NCBI RefSeq assembly: GCF_039539445.1
Contig: NZ_BAABDD010000017.1
Coordinates: 39,447 to 103,446 of the forward strand
DNA: 64,000 nucleotides
Direction of reading: 5' to 3'
From: Salinactinospora qingdaonensis
GTDB taxonomy: Bacteria > Actinomycetota > Actinomycetes > Streptosporangiales > Streptosporangiaceae
The notes below the pieces were generated by a model, which searched no databases, was not told the DNA's origin, and worked only from the letters and a program-made list of their open reading frames with translations. This document shows positions 32,285 through 40,255 of this stretch, piece by piece. Made by a program: the position numbers and the translations under genes. Each line of letters opens with the position of its first letter. Within the stretch, counting starts at the first letter, position 1.

Positions 32285-34366
32285 GTGGTGACGAACGTGA
32301 CGACGGCCTCTACAACGTTCGCCGCAGAGCCGCCAGGCTCCGGAGAGGAGCCCGCCCTGGGTGGCACTGTGGGAAGCAGGCTCGCCCACGCGCCGCTGGA
32401 CCCCCAGGCTCGCCAGTGGGTGGCGGCGGCCCTGCACGGCGACGACGCCCTCGCCGCTTGCGCGCGCGGCGAACAGCTCGACCTGCCCCTCCCAGCCGAT
32501 CCCGCTCCCAGCGCGCGGCGGACCCGCCGCAGCTATCTGCGGCGTATCCAGGTACAGGGGTTTCGGGGGATCGGGCGCTCCGCGGCGCTGGAGTTCTCCC
32601 CCGGTCCGGGACTCAGCGTCATCGTCGGCCGCAACGGCTCCGGCAAGTCCAGCTTCGCCGAGGCCACCGAGGCAGCCCTCACCGGCCGCAACCTGCGCTG
32701 GGACGCCATGCCCACGGCGTGGCGCGACGGCTGGCGCAACCTGCACGTCGAGGACCGCACGCAGGTGACGGTGGACCTGTGCCTGTCCGGCGACGAATCT
32801 GTAACGCGCGTCACTCGGCTGTGGGAGGGCGACAGTGTCCGTTCTGCTCGCGGCGAGGTCGTGTTCCCCTCAGGGGAAACCGGCTCGCTGCGCAGCCTGG
32901 GGTGGGGCGAGGAGCTGGTGCGCTACCGCCCCTTTTTGTCCTACGACGAGTTGGGCCGCGCCGTCGCGGGCCGCGCCGCCGAGCTGTACGACACGCTGAC
33001 CACGCTGCTGGGGTTGACCGAACTCACCGAGACCGAGCGCCGCCTCGCCAAGGCATGCGACCGGCTGGCCAAGCAGGAGAGTCGCCCCCGACGAGACCTG
33101 CCCTACCTGGTGGACCAGCTCAACCGCAGCTCCGATCGCCGGGCGGCCCGGGCGGTGGCGATCCTCAACTCCGACTCCATCGACCTTGAGGCGCTCGCCG
33201 CCATCGCCGCCGACGACGGCCCCGCCGACCCGTCCCAGCACGTCGTCCTGCGCCGCCTGCGCCGGCTCTCCGTCCCCGAGCGCGCGGTAATGACCGACGT
33301 GGTCAACGAACTGCGCGGCGCTGCCATGGAGCTGGCCATGGCGGCCGGCACCAAGGGCGACCGGGCGCGCGGCGTCATCGACCTGCTGCGCCGCGCCATG
33401 GAACACCACGAGCGTCACCCCAACGAGGCCAACTGCCCCGCGTGCGGCACCAAGAACGTCCTCGACGCCGACTGGCAGCGTCGTGCCCGCGCCGAGATCG
33501 CCTCCCTCGAACCCATCGCCGCCAGCGCCGCCGCAGCCTATGAGCGCGCCGACAACGCCCGCGACCAGGCGCGGTTCCTCATGGCGCCGCCGCCCTCCTG
33601 GCTACCTGCTGACAGCGAACTCGGCCGCGTGTGGGCGGAATGGGCCGACGGTGCCCGCCTGACCGACCTCAGCGAGTTGGCCGACCATATCGAAAACACT
33701 GGGCGCCGGCTGCGTTCCACGGCGATCTCCGCCCGCAAGGAGGCCACCGAGCGGCTGGCCGACCCGACCGACGGCTGGGCCGAGTTGGCCGAACAGCTCT
33801 CGGCGTGGGTCGACGACGCTCGGGCGGCCATACGCGCCCGAGATCTGCTGGGCCCGGCGGAACAGGCGCTGAACTGGTTCACCGGCTTGGCCCGCGAGAT
33901 CCGGGCCGAGCGGCTGAGCCCACTGGCCACCCACGCCGAGCAGGTCTGGCACCGGCTACGCCAGGAACGCCACATCGATCTGGAAGCGCTGCGTCTGGTC
34001 GGTCGAGGCGCGCAACGTCGGGTCGCCGTCGATGTCAGCGTCGACGGCACCGACAGCGACGGCAACGCGCCTGGCCTGCTCAGCCAGGGCGAGTTCCAAG
34101 CCCTGGCGCTGTCGATCTGCCTGCCGCGCACCCTGGTCCAGGGCAACCCTTTTGGCTTCCTCGTCCTCGACGATCCGGTGCAGGCCATGGACACCGAGAC
34201 GGTCGAAGGACTCGCCGACGTGCTGGCCGAAGTCGGCCGCCATCGCCAACTCATCGTCTTCACCCACGACACCCGGCTGCCCGATGCGCTGCACCGTCTC
34301 GGCCTGCCCGCGGCGATTCGCACCATCGAGCGCGACGCGATGTCCAACGTGTGGGTGACGGAGTGA
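32285..34366 (+). CDS. AAA ATPase, RecF/SbcC-like SMC-family protein
   Basis: 693 aa from GTG 32285 (AAGGA 10 bases upstream; GTG 32171 is a longer option). The core starts YLRRIQVQGFRGIGRSAALEFSPGPGLSVIVGRNGSGKSSFAEA with Walker A at about residue 120. A coiled-coil middle with a lone CPACG zinc-hook-like motif follows. The C-terminus has the ABC signature LLSQGEFQALALSICLPR, Walker B FGFLVLDDPVQAMD and a His in VFTHDTRLPDAL. These are DNA-repair or defence-type ATPases. No partner nuclease lies beside it, and a terminator separates it from jetC. The function is unknown. Confidence 0.8.
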   Translation: MVTNVTTASTTFAAEPPGSGEEPALGGTVGSRLAHAPLDPQARQWVAAALHGDDALAACARGEQLDLPLPADPAPSARRTRRSYLRRIQVQGFRGIGRSAALEFSPGPGLSVIVGRNGSGKSSFAEATEAALTGRNLRWDAMPTAWRDGWRNLHVEDRTQVTVDLCLSGDESVTRVTRLWEGDSVRSARGEVVFPSGETGSLRSLGWGEELVRYRPFLSYDELGRAVAGRAAELYDTLTTLLGLTELTETERRLAKACDRLAKQESRPRRDLPYLVDQLNRSSDRRAARAVAILNSDSIDLEALAAIAADDGPADPSQHVVLRRLRRLSVPERAVMTDVVNELRGAAMELAMAAGTKGDRARGVIDLLRRAMEHHERHPNEANCPACGTKNVLDADWQRRARAEIASLEPIAASAAAAYERADNARDQARFLMAPPPSWLPADSELGRVWAEWADGARLTDLSELADHIENTGRRLRSTAISARKEATERLADPTDGWAELAEQLSAWVDDARAAIRARDLLGPAEQALNWFTGLAREIRAERLSPLATHAEQVWHRLRQERHIDLEALRLVGRGAQRRVAVDVSVDGTDSDGNAPGLLSQGEFQALALSICLPRTLVQGNPFGFLVLDDPVQAMDTETVEGLADVLAEVGRHRQLIVFTHDTRLPDALHRLGLPAAIRTIERDAMSNVWVTE

Positions 34367-34496
34367 AGGGAATAAAAAGGGTGCCGCGGGGCCTATGAGC
34401 AGCAGGAGGGCGCCGAGTTGGCAGTGGACCCCATAAGCGCTGTATAGTCGTCACCGACGCCAACGGCGAACCCCTCCGGGGGAAGCCGGAAAGCGT

Positions 34497-34572
34497 GCCC
34501 CTTTAGCTCAGTCGGCAGAGCGTCTCCATGGTAAGGAGAAGGTCTACGGTTCGATTCCGTAAAGGGGCTCCA
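34497..34572 (+). tRNA. tRNA-Thr (GGT)
   Basis: Acceptor GCCCCTT/AAGGGGC, D-arm GCTCAGTCGGCAGAGC, anticodon stem TCTCC/GGAGA with loop ATGGTAA (anticodon GGT), T-arm TACGG-TTCGATT-CCGTA. Discriminator T at 34569 and an encoded CCA to 34572. Confidence 0.95.
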
Positions 34573-34679
34573 CCACTTGATGAGGCCGGGGGCCTCGGGT
34601 GGGCGACCGACGGAAATACGGTTCGTCGGCTATATCGGGCTCCGGTAGCCTGGGAACTGGCTTCGGAAGCCCGAATCCT

Positions 34680-34752
34680 GGCGGAGTAGCTCAGTAGGCA
34701 GAGCAAGCGGCTCATAATCGCTGTGTCGTCGGTTCAAGTCCGGCCTCCGCTA
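34680..34752 (+). tRNA. tRNA-Met (CAT), elongator type
   Basis: Acceptor GGCGGAG/CTCCGCT (G1-U72 pair), anticodon stem AGCGG/TCGCT with loop CTCATAA (anticodon CAT), T-loop TTCAAGT. The paired first position argues against an initiator tRNA. The order tRNA-Thr, tRNA-Met, rpmG is conserved in actinobacteria. Confidence 0.95.
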
Positions 34753-34836
34753 CTGTCCTGCGCGTCCTCCCACAACGAGGAGGAACGCGGGCTTTTCAAT
34801 GTCCGTACGTCGTTTTCGCGAGAAAGGCACTCCAAC

Positions 34837-35001
34837 GTGGCTGCCACCGACGTGAGGCCGAAGATCACCCTGGCCTGCCAGGAGTGCAAGCATCGGAACT
34901 ACATCACCCGCAAGAACCGTCGGAACAACCCCGACCGTCTTGAGCTGAAGAAGTACTGCCCGAACTGCCGGACCCACCGCGACCACCGGGAGACCCGCTA
35001 G
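34837..35001 (+). CDS. rpmG: 50S ribosomal protein L33
   Basis: 54 aa (MAATDVRPKITLACQECKHRNYI..., then KKYCPNCRTHRDHRETR). Both CxxC pairs are present, so it is the zinc-binding C+ form. GTG 34837 lies 85 bases after tRNA-Met with AAGG upstream. The next genes are hadA and hadB, as in mycobacteria. Zinc-free L33 copies often exist elsewhere in such genomes. Confidence 0.97.
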   Translation: MAATDVRPKITLACQECKHRNYITRKNRRNNPDRLELKKYCPNCRTHRDHRETR

Positions 35002-35131
35002 CCTCAGCTCGCCGCGGGTGGTGAGGAGGCGCCCACCAGCGCCGGAGGGCGGTGCTCGACTGGAATACAGCCAGGGCAGCGCCGCACTTAAGGACGTCCG
35101 GTGCCGCCAACGGCGTGGCTTCATCGCTCTT

Positions 35132-35164
35132 TAGCCCAGTGAGCTGCATCAGCTCACTGGGCTA
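35132..35164 (+). terminator. Terminator after rpmG
   Basis: TAGCCCAGTGAGCTG (35132-35146) and its exact complement (35150-35164) form a 15-bp stem with a 3-base loop, followed by TTACTG. It separates rpmG from hadA. Confidence 0.7.
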
Positions 35165-35239
35165 TTACTGTGTTAGGGCCTGTAACCGCGAGCGGCGCGA
35201 CCGCGGCGACAGAGGGCACCACAGCGAGAGAGGACGCCA

Positions 35240-35704
35240 GTGACGATCAACCGCGACCTCGTGGGGCGGGTCTATGAGTCCACCGAACCCTACGAAGTGA
35301 CCCGTGGCAAGATTCGGGAGTTCGCCGAGGCGATCTCCGATCCCAACCCCGTGTTCCGCGACACCGCGGCGGCTAAGGAGGCCGGCTACCCCGACGTCAT
35401 CGCACCCCCCACTTTCCCCATCGTCATGGGCATGCAGGGCACGGGGCAGATCTTCGTCGACCCAGCGGTGAATCTGGAATTCTCCGGGGTCCTCCACAGC
35501 GAGCAACGGTTCCGTTACACTCGCCCAGTCCAGGCCGGAGACGTCGTCACCACCACTACGACTATCTCCGCGATCAAGACCATCGGCCGCCACGAGGCGA
35601 TGACCCTGGAGAGCGAGATCTCCACGGTCCAGGGGGAGCACCTCGTCACCGCCACCAGCACCCTCCTCGTGCGCGGCTCCGCCGAGCAGGACGCCAAAAA
35701 GTAG
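35240..35704 (+). CDS. hadA: MaoC-like (3R)-hydroxyacyl dehydratase subunit, HadA-type
   Basis: A 154 aa hot-dog fold protein with the FAS1_DH region: RVYESTEPYEVTRGKIREFAEAISDPNPVFRD, APPTFPIV and RFRYTRPVQAGDVVTTTT. In mycobacteria HadA is the structural, substrate-binding partner of HadB in the FAS-II dehydratase. The active-site His/Asp pair lies in HadB, not here. Outside mycolate producers the substrate is unclear. GTG 35240 has GAGAGGA upstream. hadB follows after 19 bases. Confidence 0.9.
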   Translation: MTINRDLVGRVYESTEPYEVTRGKIREFAEAISDPNPVFRDTAAAKEAGYPDVIAPPTFPIVMGMQGTGQIFVDPAVNLEFSGVLHSEQRFRYTRPVQAGDVVTTTTTISAIKTIGRHEAMTLESEISTVQGEHLVTATSTLLVRGSAEQDAKK

Positions 35705-35723
35705 GGGAGCAGGGACAATACTC

Positions 35724-36152
35724 ATGACGGCAGCCCTCCGCTACGCCGACGTCGAGATCGGCACTGAACTGCCCGAACGGACCTTCCCCGTCCGTCGCCT
35801 CGACCTGGTCCGCTACGCCGGTGCCTCCGGCGACTTCAACGAGATCCACTGGAACGAACGGGTCGCCAAGAGCGTCGGCCTGCCCGACGTGGTCGCTCAC
35901 GGCATGTTCACCATGGCCCAGGCGTGCAAGCTCGTCACCGATTGGGCAGGCGACCCCGGCGCTGTCGTCGAGTACGGCGTGCGCTTTTCCACTCCCGTCG
36001 TCGTCCCCGACGACGACACCGGCGCCGAGATCACCGTCACCGGCGCTGTCACCGACAAACGCGACGACAACCAGGTCGTCGTCACGTTGACCGTGCGTTC
36101 CGGCGGCGCCAAGGTCCTCACCCGCTCCACCGCCACCGTCCGGCTCGCCTGA
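35724..36152 (+). CDS. hadB: MaoC-like (3R)-hydroxyacyl dehydratase subunit, HadB-type
   Basis: 142 aa. The hydratase-2 motif with catalytic Asp and His is visible in YAGASGDFNEIHWNERVAKSVGLPDVVAHGMFTMA. It should pair with HadA to dehydrate 3-hydroxyacyl thioesters in fatty-acid or polyketide metabolism. ATG 35724 has GGGGAGCAGGGA upstream. murB follows after 47 bases in the same direction, probably in one operon. Confidence 0.92.
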   Translation: MTAALRYADVEIGTELPERTFPVRRLDLVRYAGASGDFNEIHWNERVAKSVGLPDVVAHGMFTMAQACKLVTDWAGDPGAVVEYGVRFSTPVVVPDDDTGAEITVTGAVTDKRDDNQVVVTLTVRSGGAKVLTRSTATVRLA

Positions 36153-36199
36153 CACCCCCGCGCTCCCGGTAACCGGCAAGCCCAGGAGAGGTAAGCGCA

Positions 36200-37270
36200 G
36201 TGCCCGCTGTCCCCGAACACGATGTCGCACTCGCCGGCTACACCACGCTCGGAGTCGGCGGCCCCGCAGCCACCTTCATCGCCGCCCGTGACACCGACAC
36301 GCTCGTCAACCTCGTCGCCAGCACCGACACCGCCCGCGAACCGTTGTTCGTGCTCGGTGGCGGCAGCAACGTCGTCGTCTCCGACGCCGGTTTCCCCGGA
36401 ACGGTCGTGCACGTCGACTCCCAAGGGGTCGCCTTCCATGCCGTGGACGAGCACACGGTGCGCCTACGCGCCGAGGCCGGAGTGGAGTGGGAGCCTCTCG
36501 TGGCGCGCTGCGTCAGCGAGGGACTCAGCGGCGTCGAATGCCTCTCCGGCATCCCCGGGCGGGTCGGCTCCACCCCGATCCAAAACGTGGGCGCCTACGG
36601 CCAAGAGGTCAGTCAGACCATCACCGAGGTCCTCGTCTACGACCGTGAGGACGGGCGCCGACGCACCCTCAGCAACGCCGAGTGCGGTTTCAGCTACCGC
36701 GATAGCGCCTTCAAGGGCACAGACCGCTACATCGTCTGCCATGTCGTCTTCGAGTTGACGCGCTCGGAGTTGAGCCGCCCCGTGGGCTACGCAGAACTCG
36801 CCCGCACTCTCGGTGTCGAGATCGGTGACCGGGTTCCCCTCGCTGACGCCCGTGCGGCCGTCTTGCAGTTGCGCGGCGGCAAGGGGATGGTGGTTGATCC
36901 GGCCGATCCCGACAGCCGCAGCGCCGGATCGTTCTTCACCAACCCCATCCTCGACGCTGAGGAATTCACGGAACTGCGCAAACGGATCGCTGAGACGCTG
37001 GGGCCCGATGTCGAGCCGCCCGCCTACCCCGCCGGCGACGGCCGCGTGAAAACCTCAGCCGCCTGGCTCATCGACCGTGCCGGCTTCGGGAAGGGCTACG
37101 GGTCGGGGCCAGCCCGCATCTCCAGTAAGCACACCCTCGCCCTGACCAACACCGGGACGGCCACCGCCGCCGATCTGCTCGCCCTCGCCCGAGAGGTGCG
37201 CGCCGGTGTCGCCGAGGCCTTCGGCGTGACGCTGGTCAACGAGCCGGTCCTCGTCGGAACCTCTCTGTAG
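36200..37270 (+). CDS. murB: UDP-N-acetylmuramate dehydrogenase
   Basis: A 356 aa FAD enzyme that reduces UDP-GlcNAc-enolpyruvate to UDP-MurNAc in peptidoglycan synthesis. The FAD-binding segment LFVLGGGSNVVVSDAGFPG, SGVECLSGIPGRVGSTPIQNVGAYGQE, the SFFTNPI serine region (catalytic Ser) and SAAWLIDRAGFGKGY are all present. The NVGAYG pattern is that of type I MurB. GTG 36200 follows AGGAGAGG. It has no overlap with hadB. Confidence 0.97.
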   Translation: MPAVPEHDVALAGYTTLGVGGPAATFIAARDTDTLVNLVASTDTAREPLFVLGGGSNVVVSDAGFPGTVVHVDSQGVAFHAVDEHTVRLRAEAGVEWEPLVARCVSEGLSGVECLSGIPGRVGSTPIQNVGAYGQEVSQTITEVLVYDREDGRRRTLSNAECGFSYRDSAFKGTDRYIVCHVVFELTRSELSRPVGYAELARTLGVEIGDRVPLADARAAVLQLRGGKGMVVDPADPDSRSAGSFFTNPILDAEEFTELRKRIAETLGPDVEPPAYPAGDGRVKTSAAWLIDRAGFGKGYGSGPARISSKHTLALTNTGTATAADLLALAREVRAGVAEAFGVTLVNEPVLVGTSL

Positions 37271-37299
37271 CCCTCCCTTCTCTCCCGTTCGTTCCGCTT

Positions 37300-37317
37300 T
37301 TCCGGCACCTGCCGGAA
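37300..37317 (+). terminator. Hairpin after murB
   Basis: TTCCGGC (37300-37306) and GCCGGAA (37311-37317) with a 4-base loop, 30 bases after the murB stop. There is no T-run downstream. Confidence 0.5.
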
Positions 37318-37443
37318 GGCAGCGGCGGGTGGGGTGCGTGGGGTGTTCTTTCGCCGCTCGTGCCTCGATCGCTTCGCGATCTCGGCAGCCTTGGGTGGCG
37401 CTGGGGCTAGGGTGAGGTCGGTGAGGTCAGGGCCGTCGTGATC

Positions 37444-37509
37444 GCGGCGAGGTGTGTCCGCTCGGCGGCCCTCGCGGATCAGAATCGCCGAACAGACACA
37501 CCTCGCCGC
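37444..37509. repeat. 14-bp perfect inverted repeat with an inner stem, in a 700-base gene-free gap
   Basis: GCGGCGAGGTGTGT (37444-37457) and ACACACCTCGCCGC (37496-37509) are exact complements. Inside them TCGGCG (37462-37467) pairs with CGCCGA (37486-37491). The 66-base hairpin could be a small RNA, a second terminator or an element remnant. No coding frame is convincing here. Confidence 0.55.
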
Positions 37510-37741
37510 CCCACGTCACCCGCCCCACCCAGAGCGGACAGCTAGTCCCGAGCCCGGTGCCCCGGAGCCGCCCGGGCACCTCTCCGCGGCTTGCTCGCCC
37601 CCGATTTCCATCCGTTCCCGCGGCGATACCGGAGGCGAAGCCGTGGCCAAAAACACGGAAAGCCATGCGGAATAATTTTCTTTGGCTGGGCGAACATTAT
37701 TATTGGCCATTCTTGCGAGAGTGAATCGCTGCGCCAAGAAA

Positions 37742-37769
37742 TTGCCACACCAAAATTCGCTGTTATAGT
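37742..37769 (+). promoter_or_regulatory. Promoter for the GDT1-family gene
   Basis: TTGCCA (37742-37747) and TATAGT (37764-37769) with a 16-base spacer, in a locally AT-rich patch (37660-37770). A start near 37776 would give a leader of ~210 bases before the coding region. Confidence 0.55.
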
Positions 37770-37851
37770 CGAACCTGCCGCCGGGACGTGGATGCCGTCG
37801 CTTTCCCGCGGCGAACTGAGGCGGGTCAACGGCTGGAGAGCTGCTGAAAAC

Positions 37852-37924
37852 AGCGGAGTAAAGCCATCCGAGTGGAATCGTGAAAAATCACGACTCGGCA
37901 GTGTCGCCGAGTGGTGAGACCGCT
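37852..37924 (+). promoter_or_regulatory. Structured leader with alternative pairings; possible Mn2+-riboswitch-like element
   Basis: A closing stem AGCGG (37852-37856)/CCGCT (37920-37924) encloses CCGAGT (37868-37873), ACTCGGC (37893-37899) and GCCGAGT (37906-37912). The middle segment can pair with either neighbour, giving mutually exclusive hairpins. An inner stem CGTGA/TCACG also forms. GGAGTA after the first arm and GAGACC at the last arm recall conserved bases of yybP-ykoY manganese riboswitches, which often precede this gene family. The usual middle consensus is missing. Confidence 0.4.
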
Positions 37925-37988
37925 TCGCGGTAACGCCCGCATGTTGTTGCGTTTCCGTGCAGCGGCACTGAGGGGCGGATGTATTCTC

Positions 37989-38576
37989 GTGGTATTCCTT
38001 ACGGCGCTCGGAGCGAGCACGACGGCCATCTTTCTGGCGGAGATGGGCGACAAGACACAGCTCGTCGCGATGTCGCTGGCAACCCGTTACCGGATTTCTG
38101 CCGTCCTGCTCGGCATCACGCTGGCCACCGTCGTCGTTCACGCGGGCAGCGTGCTCATCGCCGAGGCGCTCGGACTGGCCATCCCCACCGACTGGATGAG
38201 TCTCCTCGCCGGCCTGGCCTTCATCGGCTTCGGGGCGTGGACGCTCCGCGGAGACGAACTCACCGCGAAGGACGAGGAACGTGCCTCCCGCCGCGCGCGC
38301 TCGGCCGTCATCTCGGTCGCCCTCGTCTTCTTCGTCGCCGAACTCGGCGACAAGACGATGCTCGCCACCATCACCGTCGGCACCAGCCACCACTGGCTTC
38401 CCGTGTGGGTCGGCTCCACCGTCGGCATGGTGCTCGCCGACGCCGTCGCCATCGGGGTGGGGGCGGCCCTCGGCAAGCGGCTGCCTGAACGCGCGCTCAG
38501 CGTGACCGCGGCTGTCCTGTTCTTCGCGGTTGGAGCCGTGATGACCGTCCACGGTGCCCTCATGTTCGCCGGCTGA
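37989..38576 (+). CDS. TMEM165/GDT1 family divalent cation (Mn2+/Ca2+) exporter
   Basis: 195 aa with two copies of the family motif E-x-G-D-K-T/S: FLAEMGDKTQLVAMSL and FVAELGDKTMLATITV, each in an inverted three-helix repeat, six helices in all. Bacterial members export manganese and protect from its excess. I chose GTG 37989, behind GGGGCGGA and beyond the structured leader; in-frame starts at 37911 and 37941 would add 26 or 16 basic residues. It converges on add. Confidence 0.88.
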   Translation: MVFLTALGASTTAIFLAEMGDKTQLVAMSLATRYRISAVLLGITLATVVVHAGSVLIAEALGLAIPTDWMSLLAGLAFIGFGAWTLRGDELTAKDEERASRRARSAVISVALVFFVAELGDKTMLATITVGTSHHWLPVWVGSTVGMVLADAVAIGVGAALGKRLPERALSVTAAVLFFAVGAVMTVHGALMFAG

Positions 38577-38641
38577 GTGCCTTCCAGGCAGCGTGCCGCG
38601 CCGCGCGGCGGTTCGCCTTCCCACCCGCTCGCGTTGCCGTC

Positions 38642-39676
38642 TCAGCTCGCCGGTGCGGCCGGCGGTGTCGCCAGCCAAGCGTCCACGCCGGCCAGCAGTT
38701 CCTTCTTGCGGGTTTCGGGCGCCCCCGAGCCGCGGATGGACATCCGGGCCAGCTCGGCCAGCTCCGGGTCGGTGAAGCCGAACACCGTGCGAGCGATCTC
38801 GTACTGCTCAACCAGGCGCGACCCGAACAGCAGCGGGTCGTCGGCCCCCAAGGCGATCGGCGCACCCGCGTCGAACAGGTGCCGCAGCGGCACGTGGCCC
38901 AGTTCCCGCGCCACCCCCAGGCCCACGTTGGAACTGGGACACACCTCCAGGGTGACCTCCTGCGTGGCGATACGTTCCACAAGGTAAGGGTCGTCGATAG
39001 CGCGCACCCCGTGCCCGAGCCGGTCAGCTTCCAGCGAGTCCAGGCACTCCCGCACGCTGCGGGACCCTTCCAATTCCCCCGCGTGGGGGGTCGAGAGCAG
39101 CCCCACGCGCCGTGCGATCCCAAACGCCCGCTCGAAGTCGAGCGCCCGCCCGCGCCGCTCGTCGTTGTTCAACCCGAACGACACCACGCCGCGCCCGGCG
39201 TATTGGGCCGCCAGCCGCGCCAGCACTCGGGCGTCCAGCGGATGGCGGGTCCGGTTGGCCGCGACCATGATCCCAATGCCCACCCCAGTGGCGTCCTCAG
39301 CCGCGCGGGCGGCCTCCAGCACCAGCTCCAGCGTGGCGGTGAGCCCGTCGAAGCGGGAAGCGTATCCGCTGGGGTCGATTTGGATCTCCAGCCACCCCGA
39401 GCCGGCCGCACGGTCGTCCTCGGCGGCCTCCCGCAGCAGCCGGAACACGTCGCCGGGCTCGCGCACCACGGAACGGGCGATGTCGTAGAGGCGCTGGAAA
39501 CGGAACCATCCCCGCTCGTCAGTGGCGCGCAACTGCGGTGGCCACGCCTCCACGAGTGACTGCGGCAGGTGCACGCCCCGCTCTGTGGCGAGTTCCACCA
39601 ACGTCGCGTGGCGCATCGATCCGGTGAAATGCAGGTGCAGATGAGCCTTGGGGAGGGAAGAGATCGGGCGTTGCAT
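38642..39676 (-). CDS. add: Adenosine deaminase
   Basis: 344 aa. Hydrolyses adenosine to inosine in purine salvage. Zinc-ligand and catalytic motifs are visible: KAHLHLHFTGS near residue 12, STPHAGE (His/Glu pair), DRLGHGVRA, EVCPSSNVGLG and LGADDPLLF. The usual HxHxxG reads HLHFTGS. ATG 39676 is preceded by AGGAGG at 39682-39687. The left end of an IS605-type element begins directly beyond this site, so the native promoter has been displaced. Confidence 0.92.
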   Translation of the reverse strand: MQRPISSLPKAHLHLHFTGSMRHATLVELATERGVHLPQSLVEAWPPQLRATDERGWFRFQRLYDIARSVVREPGDVFRLLREAAEDDRAAGSGWLEIQIDPSGYASRFDGLTATLELVLEAARAAEDATGVGIGIMVAANRTRHPLDARVLARLAAQYAGRGVVSFGLNNDERRGRALDFERAFGIARRVGLLSTPHAGELEGSRSVRECLDSLEADRLGHGVRAIDDPYLVERIATQEVTLEVCPSSNVGLGVARELGHVPLRHLFDAGAPIALGADDPLLFGSRLVEQYEIARTVFGFTDPELAELARMSIRGSGAPETRKKELLAGVDAWLATPPAAPAS

Positions 39677-39826
39677 CAAATCCTCCTGAGGGGGCCACCG
39701 GCTTTAGTCGGTGGGGGAATCGGGTTGTCCGCGTGCCGGGGCGGGGAAAGCCGAACCGCCGTTAGGCGGTCCGGCGTCCACCACAAGACGCGTCTAATAG
39801 ACCTGTGGAGCGTGTATATTGCTCTC

Positions 39827-40255
39827 GTGTCTGTGACGCGCAAGGTTCGCCGGTTCTCCGGCGGCGTGTACGACCTCGGCCTCCACGTGGTGTGGTGCTC
39901 AAAGTACCGCCGCCCGGTACTCGGTGGCCGCGTCGCGGACCGGCTGGAGCAGTTGATCAGGTCCAAGGCGGACGAACGCGGGTGGGAGATCATCGCAGTT
40001 GAGGTGATGCCCGACCACGTGCACCTGTTCGTCAAGCACGACCCCAAGGCATCGGCGTCATATGTCGCCAACCAGTTCAAGGGGTTCACCTCGCGGATGC
40101 TGCGTGAGGAGTTCCCGCACCTGAAGTCACGGCTTCCTACCTTGTGGTCGTCGTCGTACTTCGCCGCATCCGTTGGGGCGGTCAGCGCCGACATGGTGCA
40201 GCGATACATCGACACCCAGGGGGAACGCCCGTGGAAGAAGGAGGGGGAGGCTTGA
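39827..40255 (+). CDS. tnpA: IS200-like Y1 transposase
   Basis: 142 aa. The HUH metal motif is HVH at about residues 64-66 (VMPDHVHLFVKHDP) and the catalytic tyrosine is Y127 in MVQRYIDTQ. The N-terminal GVYDLGLHVVWCSKYRRPVL and FKGFTSRMLREEFPHLKSRLPTLWSSSYF are classical. It acts on single-stranded DNA at hairpin ends. GTG 39827 or GTG 39833 can be the start. All key residues are intact, so it could be active. Confidence 0.93.
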   Translation: MSVTRKVRRFSGGVYDLGLHVVWCSKYRRPVLGGRVADRLEQLIRSKADERGWEIIAVEVMPDHVHLFVKHDPKASASYVANQFKGFTSRMLREEFPHLKSRLPTLWSSSYFAASVGAVSADMVQRYIDTQGERPWKKEGEA

